The notes under the pieces were generated by a model. The model saw only the letters and a list, made by a program, of their open reading frames with translations. It was not told the origin of the DNA and did not search any database. From Stappia stellulata DSM 5886 (lineage in GTDB: Bacteria; Pseudomonadota; Alphaproteobacteria; Rhizobiales; Stappiaceae), in the NCBI RefSeq assembly GCF_000423705.1, contig NZ_KE384083.1, positions 372,001 to 436,000 of the forward strand: a stretch of DNA of 64,000 nt, written 5' to 3'. The position numbers and the translations under genes are program-made. Shown here piece by piece: positions 50,803 through 60,037 of the stretch. How positions within the stretch are numbered: the first letter of the stretch is position 1; each line of letters begins with the position of its first letter.

Positions 50803-52008
50803 GTGTCCAAGACTGACAAGCATCCGCCCAGTTCCCCCGCGCCGCAGGGCTCCCGGCCCGCGGCCTACAAGCCGTTGGATGGCGTCGTGGATCTTTCCCT
50901 GGATACAAAGAACAAGCGCAAGGAACACTTGCTGCTTGCCGCGACCGAGCTCTATGTCGCGGCCGACTCGCATCCATTGCAGGAGCAAAGGGTGTTCGAG
51001 GAACTCTTTCGCCAGCTTCTGCCGGAAACCCCCGCTCCCCATCGCCTCACCATCGCGCGACTGCTTGCCCCCTATGGCGATGCACCGCTGGACTGCCTGT
51101 CGCTGCTGACCTTCGATCCCGACGCCGAAGTGGCAACCGCAGCGCTTGCGACGCCGCGCGCCCTGCCCGAAGCCGGCCTGATCAACCGCGCCGCGCGCGG
51201 CCCGGAATGCGTGCGCCGCGCCATTGCCGTGCGCCGACCGGCGTCACCGCGCATCGTCTCCGCGCTCCTGCGCCATGGCGACGCACAGACCGTTCGCGTC
51301 CTGCTCGAGCAGGATGACATCGAGATCGACGACGACCTGCTGGGGATCCTTGCGACACGTCCCGATGTGCTCGAACCGCTGGCCTCGAGCCTTGCCCGGC
51401 GCAAGGCCCTGCCGTCCGCCATGCTGTTTCGGCTGTTTCTCGATCTGGACACGACCGGCCGGATGGAAGCCATCGCGGCCGCCGAAGCCCGCACGCTGTC
51501 GGAGCTGGCCCAGAAAGGCGATCCGCGCATTCTGTCGGCGCAGTTCAAGCCGGCCGTGCTGCGGTCGCTGGTCGATGCCGCGCTGTCGGGCGGCGTCGCG
51601 GTCTTCGCCGCTCATCTCTCCTATACGCTCGATCTCCCGGGCGATATGGCCGCCCGCATCGTCGACGACCCCAGTGGCGAGGCGCTGGTCGTCTGCCTGC
51701 GCGCGCTCGGCACCAGCGACACGGAAAGCGGCCGGATCCTGGTGCGCCTCCTGGGCACCCGCCTGCCGCTTGAAGAGCTGCGCGCATTGATCAGACTGCA
51801 TGACACCATCACGCCGCGCGCCGCGATGATCCTCGCCCAGGGCTGGCGCAAGACCAGCGCCGACCCGGTCGAGACGACGGACAGAGCCGCCGTCCATGCC
51901 CCCCTGCAGGAGGGCATCGCCCATGCGGAGCGGCGCGCGGTCGGCGCGCCGGCACAGGCCGGGCCTGTTCCGGTCCCCAGGCGCACGGTGCGCCGCGACG
52001 CCGGTTGA
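50803..52008 (+). CDS. DUF2336 protein
   Basis: 401 residues from a GTG at 50803. 'RKEHLLLAATELYVAADSHPLQEQRVFEELFRQLLPET' and 'RLTIARLLAPYGDAPLDCLSLLTFD' are typical of the DUF2336 family, which is nearly confined to Alphaproteobacteria and has HEAT-like helical repeats ('RRPASPRIVSALLRHGDAQTVRVLLEQ'). Cytoplasmic, no membrane span. Function unknown; HEAT-type repeats suggest protein binding. Ends in a charged, Pro-containing tail. Confidence 0.85.
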   Translation: MSKTDKHPPSSPAPQGSRPAAYKPLDGVVDLSLDTKNKRKEHLLLAATELYVAADSHPLQEQRVFEELFRQLLPETPAPHRLTIARLLAPYGDAPLDCLSLLTFDPDAEVATAALATPRALPEAGLINRAARGPECVRRAIAVRRPASPRIVSALLRHGDAQTVRVLLEQDDIEIDDDLLGILATRPDVLEPLASSLARRKALPSAMLFRLFLDLDTTGRMEAIAAAEARTLSELAQKGDPRILSAQFKPAVLRSLVDAALSGGVAVFAAHLSYTLDLPGDMAARIVDDPSGEALVVCLRALGTSDTESGRILVRLLGTRLPLEELRALIRLHDTITPRAAMILAQGWRKTSADPVETTDRAAVHAPLQEGIAHAERRAVGAPAQAGPVPVPRRTVRRDAG

Positions 52009-52228
52009 GCGAAACGCCAAACCGAACGGTCAATTCGCATTAAAGTTGTTTAAATCATTTTTTTGCCATTTATACGAGAATTGCGCTAGCATCTTCCCGG
52101 AACCGACGACCGCTGAAGGCCGAAGGTTCTTCGGGTGACCCATGGTGCGAGCCGGTTTCCCGATGCGCCAACGCGGCCGAGAGCGCACCCCTTGCGTGCG
52201 CGCTTTGCCGGAACGCAAGGGGAGCGAC

Positions 52229-53647
52229 ATGACCCGCATCACCCACGGCACGTTTCCGATTGCAAAGCCGCCACAGCTTGAAACGCGCGCAGAGGCCACC
52301 GCGCCGGTGCTGCCGTCGAGCTGGGAATGCACGGCCCTGCTGCATGCCTACAGTCCGCCGCCGTCCGACGATCCCAAGACCACGCCGTTTTACCAGATGT
52401 GCCTCGCCTTCATCGGCTATGTCGCCGGAGAGACCCTGTCGATCCGGGTCGTCGGCCTCGACTACGGCACCTGGTGGTACGTGATCACCCCCTCCGGCAC
52501 CAAGGTCTCGACCGACAAGGGTCTGACATTCACGGATGTCGACATGGGCTGGACCCTGCCGACGCAGAACTGGCTTCCGGACACAGCGAGTTATTTCCAG
52601 ACCGGCTATCTCAACTGGATGGAGGCGCAGGAGGTCGACTGGTGGAAACAGCCGGTGGAGGGGTCCAACGCCGCGACCTGGACCTGGTTCGACAGCGCGA
52701 CGTCGCTTCCCTTCCGCATGATGTTCGGCGCGCCGCCGCCGTCGCCGACCATGGGCGATCCGGCGCAGCTCGCGTTCTTCCAGAATTTCTCCTTCACCTA
52801 TTTCCCGACCTTCGAGGCAACCTCCTCGCCCAATGTCAGCACATGGGTCACGCCCGTCATCGAGGGGTTCCAGCCGGGAAACCCGAAAAATCTCAAGCTC
52901 GTGGTGTGGAACGACTGTTTCTACATGACGACCTTCATGACGCCGGTCGATTCCGCCAGCCTGCCGCTGCCGACCGTCGTGCTCTACCAGTGGAAGCCCG
53001 ACGCCGATTACCGGGTCGTGACCGACCGGGCGCAGGCGACCATCATGTCCTATGAATACAACCCGAGCGCAGGATTTCAGGACCAGGTGGCCTTGCTCTA
53101 TGGCGTCGCGCCGACGGGCACCACCCCGCCGCCCTGGGCGGGAAACGGCTTCATCTACAATGAGATCTATTTCCTGACACGCGGCTACCCAACGCCCGTC
53201 GTGCTGTCCTGCGACAACATCGGCCTCGGCCAGCAGCCGCCGGACTGGGCCCGGATTCCGGCCGTGGAAGGAACGATCCACGCAACGGTCACCGACAATG
53301 CCGCCCTTTCGCCCGGTCAGGCGACCAACATCATCTCGGTGCTGTTTCCGCCCACGAAGGAGTATCCGCAGGGCCGCTATCTGTGGACCTGGTATTCGCT
53401 CCTGCCCGGCTCCGACGGAACGAACGCGCGGCCCGTCACCTTCATGGAATCGGCCTCAACCATCGCCGAGGGCGGCACCAGCCTGGCGCTTGCCGATTAC
53501 TATGACTACGTCGAATCCCCTTCCTGGTTCCCTTCGGAGTATTACGCGCTGCCCGAACTCTGCACCGTGGCGACGGGTGGCGAGGCGAAGACAGACAAAC
53601 CGACCGGCGCCGCCCTGCATCACACCGCGCCAAACCCCAAGGCGTGA
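52229..53647 (+). CDS. Unrecognised Trp/Tyr-rich protein, partner of a secreted beta-propeller
   Basis: 472 residues from ATG 52229, with AAGGGGAG 5 bases upstream. I recognise no family. No signal peptide or membrane segment. Unusually rich in Trp, Tyr, Pro and Thr, with beta-strand-like blocks: 'DYGTWWYVITPSGTKVSTDKG', 'EAQEVDWWKQPVEGSNAATW', 'LPTVVLYQWKPDADYRVV', 'GRYLWTWYSLLPGSD'. Several blocks look like repeats of a roughly 60-residue beta unit. The next gene, 25 bases on, encodes a secreted beta-propeller. AT-rich DNA at 52020-52090 upstream could be its promoter. Confidence 0.72.
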   Translation: MTRITHGTFPIAKPPQLETRAEATAPVLPSSWECTALLHAYSPPPSDDPKTTPFYQMCLAFIGYVAGETLSIRVVGLDYGTWWYVITPSGTKVSTDKGLTFTDVDMGWTLPTQNWLPDTASYFQTGYLNWMEAQEVDWWKQPVEGSNAATWTWFDSATSLPFRMMFGAPPPSPTMGDPAQLAFFQNFSFTYFPTFEATSSPNVSTWVTPVIEGFQPGNPKNLKLVVWNDCFYMTTFMTPVDSASLPLPTVVLYQWKPDADYRVVTDRAQATIMSYEYNPSAGFQDQVALLYGVAPTGTTPPPWAGNGFIYNEIYFLTRGYPTPVVLSCDNIGLGQQPPDWARIPAVEGTIHATVTDNAALSPGQATNIISVLFPPTKEYPQGRYLWTWYSLLPGSDGTNARPVTFMESASTIAEGGTSLALADYYDYVESPSWFPSEYYALPELCTVATGGEAKTDKPTGAALHHTAPNPKA

Positions 53648-53672
53648 CGCCGTAGCCACGGAGACCGGGACG

Positions 53673-54794
53673 ATGAACCATCGCGTCAATACGCCCAAGC
53701 CGGGCCGCCGGCGGCGGCATCTTTCCAATGGCGCGCGTGCCGGCGCCCTGCTGCTCCTGGCCGGCATCGCCGCCCCCGGCTCTCACGCGCAAGTCGTCGA
53801 GGCCTATATGCTCGATCCGGATTTTCCGCAGGCGGGCAGCTTCGATTTCCGGAACGTGAGCTGGACGACCCTGTCGCCGGACGGCGAACGGCTTTTCATG
53901 GTGCAGCGGGGCAATCCGGCGGTCTCCGTCTGGAGCCTCGACGGGGACCTGCTCTCCACCTGGTCGACCACGGATCTCGGCGAGCCGCATTCGCTCACCT
54001 TCCAGACGGCGGACGACGGCACGGACTACGCCTGGATCACCGACATGGCGCCCCCGGTGACGGCGAGCGAAAGCTATGGCCACTGCGTCAAGAAATTCAC
54101 CCTCGACGGCACCTATCGCGGCAGCATCGGCACCTGCGGCGAGACCAGCCAGGGCACGGGCCTCGATCCGGTGCAATTCGACAAGGTGACCGACGTCGCC
54201 TTCGACAGCGGCGGGCTGATGTGGGTGACCGACGGGGATCTCGACGGCCTGAACAACCGGGTTCTTTCCATCGACCCGGCGACGGCGACCGTCTTGAGCG
54301 ACTGGTCGGCACCGGACAACCAGCCCGGATCGGGCGAGCGGGAATTCAACCTGCCCCATGCCATCGACGTCGATACTTGCGACCGGGTCTATGTCGCCGA
54401 TGCCTTGAACCACCGCATTCAGATCATCCGCACCGACGGCACCTTCCTGCAGGAACTGGCCTGTTTCGGCGATCTCGGGGTTTACGGCCTGTCGCTGGCG
54501 CAAGCGCCAGGCGCCTCGACCCTGCAGATGTTCGTCACCGCCAGCACCACCACCTTCACCGGCGTGGGGATCGCCTCGGTCTTCGAGGTCGATCCGCTCT
54601 GCACGGCGGCTCTTCCGGTTCCCTCGGGCTGCGATGCGGCGGCAAGCTGGGACATCGCCCTGCCGAAGGGCACCAGCGGCGAGGCCCTTCACGCGGCCGA
54701 GGCAACCGCCAACGGCGCAGCGCTCTTCATTTCGCCGCTTGGCGGGGACCTGCTTCCGCAAAAATGGAACCGCTCGGCGGCCATCGCGGAGTAG
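53673..54794 (+). CDS. Secreted NHL-type beta-propeller protein
   Basis: 373 residues from ATG 53673. Twin-Arg-like basic N-terminus ('PGRRRRHLSNGARAG') and hydrophobic core 'ALLLLAGIAAPGSHA' form a signal peptide, so the protein is exported. The mature part consists of NHL/SMP-30-like blades ('NVSWTTLSPDGERLFMVQRG', 'FDKVTDVAFDSGGLMWVTDGDLDGLNNRV', 'FNLPHAIDVDTCDRVYVADALNHRIQI', 'GVYGLSLAQAPGASTLQMFV') and six or seven cysteines in pairs. Such propellers occur in peptidylglycine lyases and in extracellular scaffolds; the zinc ligands of the lyase are not evident. Co-transcribed with the 472-aa gene. Confidence 0.8.
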   Translation: MNHRVNTPKPGRRRRHLSNGARAGALLLLAGIAAPGSHAQVVEAYMLDPDFPQAGSFDFRNVSWTTLSPDGERLFMVQRGNPAVSVWSLDGDLLSTWSTTDLGEPHSLTFQTADDGTDYAWITDMAPPVTASESYGHCVKKFTLDGTYRGSIGTCGETSQGTGLDPVQFDKVTDVAFDSGGLMWVTDGDLDGLNNRVLSIDPATATVLSDWSAPDNQPGSGEREFNLPHAIDVDTCDRVYVADALNHRIQIIRTDGTFLQELACFGDLGVYGLSLAQAPGASTLQMFVTASTTTFTGVGIASVFEVDPLCTAALPVPSGCDAAASWDIALPKGTSGEALHAAEATANGAALFISPLGGDLLPQKWNRSAAIAE

Positions 54795-54903
54795 TCCCCT
54801 GGCGCGGCGCGGCCTGTGACAGGCGGTCGTTCAAATGTTACACGGGTCTGATACGGCCTCGGGACCGCCCGCAGTGCCGGGCCGCATTGTCCGGGAGACC
54901 TCA

Positions 54904-55902
54904 ATGACGACCAGCTTCAAGGCCGCCATCCGCGCTGCCGCCGTTTCTGCCGCCGTGTTGTTCGCCGTTTCGCCCGCCGCCGCCGAGGTGTCCGGCAAGC
55001 TCGTGCTCTACACCTCGCAGCCCAATGCCGACGCGCAGCAGACCGTCGATGCCTTCACCGCAAAACATCCGGGCGTCGAGGTGGAATGGGTGCGCGACGG
55101 CACCACCAAGATCATGGCCAAGCTCAGGGCCGAACTTACCGCCGGCAATCCCCAGCCCGACGTTCTCCTGATCGCCGACATGGTGACGATGGAGGGCCTC
55201 AGGCAGGAGGGCCGGCTCATGGCCCACGAAACGGCGGACGTTTCCGCCTACGATCCGGCGCTGATGGACGCGGAGAAAACCTATTTCTCCACCAAGCTGA
55301 TCACCACCGGTATCGTCTACAACACCAGCGCCGAAATGGTGCCGACCTCCTACGCCGACCTCCTGAAGCCGGAGGCCAGGGGCCGCATCGCCATGCCCTC
55401 GCCACTGACCTCGGGGGCTGCCACCATCCACATGGCGGCAATCACCGCGCATCCCGATCTCGGTTGGGCCTATTACGAAGGGCTCGCCGATCAGGGCGCC
55501 AACCCGCAAGGCGGCAATGGCGGCACCTACCGGGCGGTTGCCGGCGGCGAGAAGCTCTACGGCTTCGTCGTCGATTTCCTGCCGATCCGGGGCGCCGCAG
55601 ACGGGGCACCGGTTGCCTTCGTGTTTCCCGAGGAAGGCGTTTCGGCCGTGACCGAGCCGGTCGCCATCCTTTCCACCGCCAGGAACCCGGACGCCGCAAA
55701 GGCTTTCGTCGACTTCCTGCTGTCGGCCGAGGGACAGCAGCTTGCCGCCGACCAGGGCTATCTGCCCGCGCATCCGGACATCGCGCCGCCCGCCGGCTTC
55801 CCGGCCCGCGATACGATCAAGCTGCTCGACTTCAATCCGGCGAAGGCGCTCGAAAACGACGTCGCCGACAAGATGAAGTTCGAAGAAATCTTCGGCGGGT
55901 AA
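54904..55902 (+). CDS. ABC transporter periplasmic iron-binding protein (FbpA-like)
   Basis: 332 residues from ATG 54904. Signal peptide ('IRAAAVSAAVLFAVSPAAA'), then a type II periplasmic fold: 'GKLVLYTSQPNADAQQTVDAFTAKHPGVEVEWVRDGTTKIMAKL', 'DVLLIADMVTMEGLRQEG', 'ITTGIVYNTSAEMVPTSYADLLKPE', and 'ILSTARNPDAAKAFVDFLLSAEGQQLAADQGY'. These are features of the ferric-iron/phosphonate-type binding proteins (FbpA, FutA). The two Tyr iron ligands of FbpA are not clearly conserved, so the ligand may differ. The permease gene starts 3 bases later. Confidence 0.87.
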   Translation: MTTSFKAAIRAAAVSAAVLFAVSPAAAEVSGKLVLYTSQPNADAQQTVDAFTAKHPGVEVEWVRDGTTKIMAKLRAELTAGNPQPDVLLIADMVTMEGLRQEGRLMAHETADVSAYDPALMDAEKTYFSTKLITTGIVYNTSAEMVPTSYADLLKPEARGRIAMPSPLTSGAATIHMAAITAHPDLGWAYYEGLADQGANPQGGNGGTYRAVAGGEKLYGFVVDFLPIRGAADGAPVAFVFPEEGVSAVTEPVAILSTARNPDAAKAFVDFLLSAEGQQLAADQGYLPAHPDIAPPAGFPARDTIKLLDFNPAKALENDVADKMKFEEIFGG

Positions 55903-55905
55903 CGC

Positions 55906-57618
55906 TTGCCGAAGCTGACAAGACGCATGGGCGGCGGCGAAGGGTTTTCCCTCGCCGCCGTCGTCTCGTTGACGACCCTCGTCTGCGGCCTGCCGCTGGC
56001 GCTTCTCTTCGCCGTCGGACTTGCGCCGGAAGGCACGGTGACGCTTGCGCCGCTGATGGAAACCGCCGCCTCGCGCTCGGTCCAGCGCGCGCTGTGGAAC
56101 TCGCTGGAGAGCAGCTTCCTCTCCGCCGTTCTTGCGTGTGTCGCCGGCACGGGGCTTGCGCTGGTGATCGGCCTGACCAACGTGCGCGTCAAGGGCGCTC
56201 TCGTCTTCCTGGTGCTGATCCCGATGATGATCCCGCCGCATGTGACGGCAATTGCCTGGAGCCAGGCGCTCGGCCCGGCGAGTCCCGTCTTGCAGTGGCT
56301 CGGCCTTGCGCCGGCACCGGGTAGCCCGCACCCGGTCTATACGCCCGCCGGGCTCGTGGCGCTTCTGGCGCTGCAGCACATGCCCATCGTCTTCCTGGTG
56401 GTGCGCGCGGCACTCCGCGCCTTTCCGCGCGAGTTGAGCGATGCGGCAAGGGTCAGCGGCGCGCAAGGGGTGCGACGCCTGACGCGCATCACCTTGCCGC
56501 TGCTTGCACCCGCCCTTCTCGCCGGCTTCATGCTCGCCTTCATCAGCGCGCTTGGAAATTTCGGCATCAACGCGCTGATCGGCATTCCGGCGCGCTACAC
56601 CACCCTGCCGGTTCTGATCTGGCGCCGGCTTGCCGGCTTCGGACCGGATGTGATCGCCAATGTCGCCTTGATCTCGGTGCTGCTCGCGCTCGTTACCCTC
56701 GTGCTGGTCGCGACCCAGACCCTGCTCCAGCGGGGCATGCGCAATGCGCTGGTCGGACTGCCGCAGCAGCCGCTCGCCGTCGACCTCGGACGGATGCGCG
56801 GCGCGGTCGAGGCAGCGCTTTGGGCCTTCGTCGCGCTGGCGCTCGTGTTGCCCGCGACCGCGCTTTTCGCCACCGCGCTGGTGAAAACCTACGGCCTGCC
56901 GCTCGCCGCCGACACCTTCACGCTGGCAAATTTCGCGGAAATCCTGTTTCGCCAGTCGGTGACGCTGCGCGCCTTCGCCAATTCCACCTTCGCGGCCGCC
57001 GTGGCGGCGCTCTTGATTGCCGCGATCTCCATCCCGCTCGGCTATTTCCTGATCGTGCGTCGCGGCACGGCGCGCCGGCTGGCCGGGCTGGCGGCGGCCC
57101 AGGCCGACATCGCCTATGCGGTGCCCGGCCTTGTGATGTCGATTGCCTTCATTCTCTTGTTTCTGCGCCCGCTGCCGCTCTTCGGCGTCAGTCTCTACGG
57201 CACGCTGGCAATCATCCTGATCGCCTATGTCGGGGTGTTTCTCGCAATCGGGCTGAAATCGGTCACGGCGGCTTACGTCCAGATCGACGACAGCCTGGAC
57301 GACGCCGCAAGGGTGGCAGGCGCCCGTTTTGCGCGCCGGTTGCTGCGCATCTATGCGCCGCTGGTCGCACCGGCTGCGGCGTCTGGCGCGATTCTCGTGT
57401 TCCTTACCGCCTACAACGAGGTCACTGTCTCGGCACTCCTGTGGTCGGCCGGAAACGAGACCATCGGCACCACCATCTTCAACTATGAGGATGGCGGCTA
57501 CACCACGCTCGCCGCCGCGATGGCGAGCGTCACGGTGTTTGCGACCGTGCTGGTGATGCTCGCCGTCAATGGCCTCGCCCGGCATGTGCCGCCGGGCACT
57601 ATCCCCTGGCGCGACTGA
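55906..57618 (+). CDS. ABC transporter permease, FbpB-like fused double permease
   Basis: 570 residues from a TTG at 55906; an ATG at 55927 is an alternative start. About 12 membrane helices in two homologous halves, each with an EAA-type loop ('ELSDAARVSGAQGVRRLTRITLPLLAPALLAGF', 'DDSLDDAARVAGARFARRLLRIYAPLVAPAAASG'). This fused form is typical of iron(III) permeases of the FbpB/SfuB family. It works with the upstream binding protein and an ATPase, whose likely gene lies head-on at 57641-58702. Confidence 0.9.
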   Translation: MPKLTRRMGGGEGFSLAAVVSLTTLVCGLPLALLFAVGLAPEGTVTLAPLMETAASRSVQRALWNSLESSFLSAVLACVAGTGLALVIGLTNVRVKGALVFLVLIPMMIPPHVTAIAWSQALGPASPVLQWLGLAPAPGSPHPVYTPAGLVALLALQHMPIVFLVVRAALRAFPRELSDAARVSGAQGVRRLTRITLPLLAPALLAGFMLAFISALGNFGINALIGIPARYTTLPVLIWRRLAGFGPDVIANVALISVLLALVTLVLVATQTLLQRGMRNALVGLPQQPLAVDLGRMRGAVEAALWAFVALALVLPATALFATALVKTYGLPLAADTFTLANFAEILFRQSVTLRAFANSTFAAAVAALLIAAISIPLGYFLIVRRGTARRLAGLAAAQADIAYAVPGLVMSIAFILLFLRPLPLFGVSLYGTLAIILIAYVGVFLAIGLKSVTAAYVQIDDSLDDAARVAGARFARRLLRIYAPLVAPAAASGAILVFLTAYNEVTVSALLWSAGNETIGTTIFNYEDGGYTTLAAAMASVTVFATVLVMLAVNGLARHVPPGTIPWRD

Positions 57619-57640
57619 CAAGAACCGGCCGGCAGTTGCC

Positions 57641-58702
57641 TCACCCGGTCGGCAGGACCCAGCCGGACGAAAGGCAGACCGGAACGGTCTCGCCCGGCGT
57701 CAACCTTTGGCGCACATGGGCGACCAGCGGCGTGGCGATGCCCTCCACCGAAAGGGCCGCATCCCAGAAACCGCCGCGATAGACCGCCGTCTCGACCCGC
57801 GCGTTGACCGCATGCGGCTCGGTCCTGATCTCGACGTCCTCCGGCCGCAGCACGATGCGCGCCGGCCCCTGGTCGACGGAACCCGCGCAATCGGCGGCAA
57901 AGCGGAACGGCCCGCAGCGAACCTCGGCGCAGCGCGTGCCGTTCGCGCCGGACACGCCGTCCAGCATGCCGTCCCAGATCGCGGCGCGCCCGATGAAACG
58001 GGCGACACGCTCGCTCGCCGGCCGGCGATAGAGGAACTCGGGCCGGTCGGACTGAAGCACACGCCCCTCCCACAGGATCGCGATCCTGTCGGCAAGCGCC
58101 ATCGCCTCGCGCTGGTCGTGGGTGATGTAGAGGGTGGTCGCGCCGGTGTTGCGATGAAACTCCGCCAGTTCCTCTTCCATCGTCTGGCGCAGATGCGGGT
58201 CGAGATTGGCCAGCGGCTCGTCCATCAGCACCGTTCCCGCCGCCTGCGCGAGACAGCGGGCCAGAGCCACGCGCTGGCGCTGACCGCCGGACAGGGACGC
58301 GGGCTTGCGCTTGGCAAATCCGTCGAGCCCCACGGTCTCCAGACTGCGCTCGACCCGGCTCTTGCGTTCGCGCGTCGACAGGCCAGCGCTTTCAACCGGG
58401 AAGGAAACATTGGCCTCGACACTCATATGCGGCCAAAGCGCATAGGACTGGAACACGACACCGACGTCGCGGTCTTCGGGTGGCACATGCAAGCCGGCCC
58501 CCGCCACGCGACGCCCATCGATATCGATCTCGCCGCCGTCCTGCGTTTCCAGGCCGGCGATCAACCGCAGCAATGTCGATTTGCCGCAACCCGACGGCCC
58601 GAGAATGACGAAAAAGCTGCCGGTCTCGATCTCGAGCGACACATCGCTGAGCGCGGCATGGGAACCGAAGCGTTTGGACAGGGAACGGACGGAAACGGAC
58701 AT
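57641..58702 (-). CDS. ABC transporter ATP-binding protein (FbpC-like)
   Basis: 353 residues. Walker A 'LGPSGCGKST' (35-43), Q-loop 'VVFQSYALWPHM', signature 'LSGGQRQRVALARCLA', Walker B 'VLMDEPLANLD', H-loop 'ITHDQ', and a C-terminal TOBE-like domain ('PARIVLRPEDVEIRTEPHAV'). Assigned to the iron permease of the same strand-opposed cluster by neighbourhood and family. Its stop faces the permease stop across 22 bases, an unusual arrangement because these three genes are normally one operon. Confidence 0.9.
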   Translation of the reverse strand: MSVSVRSLSKRFGSHAALSDVSLEIETGSFFVILGPSGCGKSTLLRLIAGLETQDGGEIDIDGRRVAGAGLHVPPEDRDVGVVFQSYALWPHMSVEANVSFPVESAGLSTRERKSRVERSLETVGLDGFAKRKPASLSGGQRQRVALARCLAQAAGTVLMDEPLANLDPHLRQTMEEELAEFHRNTGATTLYITHDQREAMALADRIAILWEGRVLQSDRPEFLYRRPASERVARFIGRAAIWDGMLDGVSGANGTRCAEVRCGPFRFAADCAGSVDQGPARIVLRPEDVEIRTEPHAVNARVETAVYRGGFWDAALSVEGIATPLVAHVRQRLTPGETVPVCLSSGWVLPTG

Positions 58703-58851
58703 CGGGCCTTTTCAGACTTGTCGCGGGCCGGTCCAGCGGGGCCGGCTGCAAGGAAACACGGCGCGACTATGCCGGTACGACGCGGCACTATGAAAGGGGT
58801 TTGTGAAACCGGGGTGACGCAGCCCCCGCATACAGCGCCGCACATCGGCCG

Positions 58852-59193
58852 TCAGCTGTCCGCAAGGTCCCAGAAAACGCGCCCCTCGCGGTCCTCGATT
58901 TCGACGATCCACACATCCGGGTCCATGCGCCGCTCGGAGGCAAGGCGCCGGTCAAGCTCGTCCTTGGGAGCCGCCTTCAGCAAGACCTCGAACAGCCGGC
59001 CGCCGGGCGTCATGCCGTCAAATGCCGATTGCGGCGCGGGTCCGTAAAGGTCGAAACAGCCGTCGCGCCGGTCGACGACGATATAGATTGCCCCGGCCTC
59101 TAGCGCGCCCTTGGAAACGACGCTGGCATAGGCGTTTTCCGAAAAGCAGCGCCGCACAAGCGCGGATACGAAGAAGTCGGATGTCAGACGCAT
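58852..59193 (-). CDS. DUF1491 protein
   Basis: 113 residues. 'MRLTSDFFVSALVRRCFSENAYASVVSKGALEAGAIYIVVDRRDG' and 'RLASERRMDPDVWIVEIEDREG' are DUF1491 signatures, a small family of Alphaproteobacteria. Cytoplasmic; function unknown. Same direction as, and 54 bases from, the peptidoglycan-binding gene. Confidence 0.87.
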   Translation of the reverse strand: MRLTSDFFVSALVRRCFSENAYASVVSKGALEAGAIYIVVDRRDGCFDLYGPAPQSAFDGMTPGGRLFEVLLKAAPKDELDRRLASERRMDPDVWIVEIEDREGRVFWDLADS

Positions 59194-59247
59194 TCAGGAG
59201 CTCCGCCGCCAGGCCCGTCAGGGGCGCGAATCGCAAGCCCAGCATAG

Positions 59248-60024
59248 TCACCCCCCGAGCGGGCGGCCCAGCACGTTTTCGAGTTCCGTCGCAATGCGTT
59301 CGCTGATCGCACCGTCGATCGGCAAGCCCCGGTCCAGCTCGAAACGCCGGATGGCGTTTGAGGTCTGTTCGCCGGCATAGCCGTCGACCTCGATCGGACC
59401 GTATCCGAGTTCCGCAAGAGCCGACTGAATGCCGGCAATGCGGACACGCTCGGGCGAAAGGGCCGTAGAGGGCGTGGCCGACGGTGACGCGGAGGACGAT
59501 CCCGGCACGGTGGCCGGCGGCAGTGGCGGCAGCGGCGGCGCGTCAGGTCCATTGACCCCGTCGCCCGTGTCGAGTGACAGCCGCGCCATCAGCGCCTCGT
59601 CGACACGGCCCGTTTCCGCAAGGCCGCGAGCGCGCTGGTAGGCGCGCACGCCGCGCTCGGTCGCGGGTCCCTTGAGGCCGTCGAGCGGTCCTTCGTACAT
59701 GCCGAGCCGCCGCAGTTCGACCTGGATGTCGCGCACCAGCTTTTGCGCCTGCAGCGTTGCACGGTCCGGCGCGGGCGCCACCTCGGCGGGCGGCGACGGG
59801 CGGTCTCTGGTCGCGACCAGCGGTGCCGGATGGCGGCCGGACTGAAATGCCGTTGCATTTGCAATGATCAAAAAGCCGGTGAGCACCATGACCAGCCAGC
59901 CGCCTGCGGCGACCGGATTGTCGAGCGCAGCCGCGCCGAACCCTCCGCCGGAGCCGGAGGTGTCGTGCTCGGCCGCCCGGGCCTTGGCTCGCGGACGCCT
60001 GGACTTGCGCTGTCCCTGACTCAT
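59248..60024 (-). CDS. Membrane protein with two peptidoglycan-binding domains
   Basis: 258 residues. A basic cytoplasmic N-terminus ('RKSRRPRAKARA'), a membrane span ('GGWLVMVLTGFLIIANATAF'), then two PG_binding_1-type repeats: 'VRDIQVELRRLGMYEGPLDGLKGPATERGVRAYQRARGL' and 'IAGIQSALAELGYGPIEVDGYAGEQTSNAIRRFELDRGL', separated by a Pro/Ser/Thr linker. Should anchor to the cell wall from the inner membrane. 13 bases behind the DivJ-like kinase gene, so likely one operon. Confidence 0.88.
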   Translation of the reverse strand: MSQGQRKSRRPRAKARAAEHDTSGSGGGFGAAALDNPVAAGGWLVMVLTGFLIIANATAFQSGRHPAPLVATRDRPSPPAEVAPAPDRATLQAQKLVRDIQVELRRLGMYEGPLDGLKGPATERGVRAYQRARGLAETGRVDEALMARLSLDTGDGVNGPDAPPLPPLPPATVPGSSSASPSATPSTALSPERVRIAGIQSALAELGYGPIEVDGYAGEQTSNAIRRFELDRGLPIDGAISERIATELENVLGRPLGG

Positions 60025-60037
60025 CGAAGCCCCCGGG

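Noticed and set aside
52024-52046. Possible CtrA box with TTAA repeats before the 472-aa gene
   Set aside because: The two TTAA are spaced by six bases, not seven, and the region is simply AT-rich.
54901-57621. 906-codon minus-strand frame across the iron ABC genes
   Set aside because: Arg/His/Gln-rich shadow of the binding protein and permease genes.
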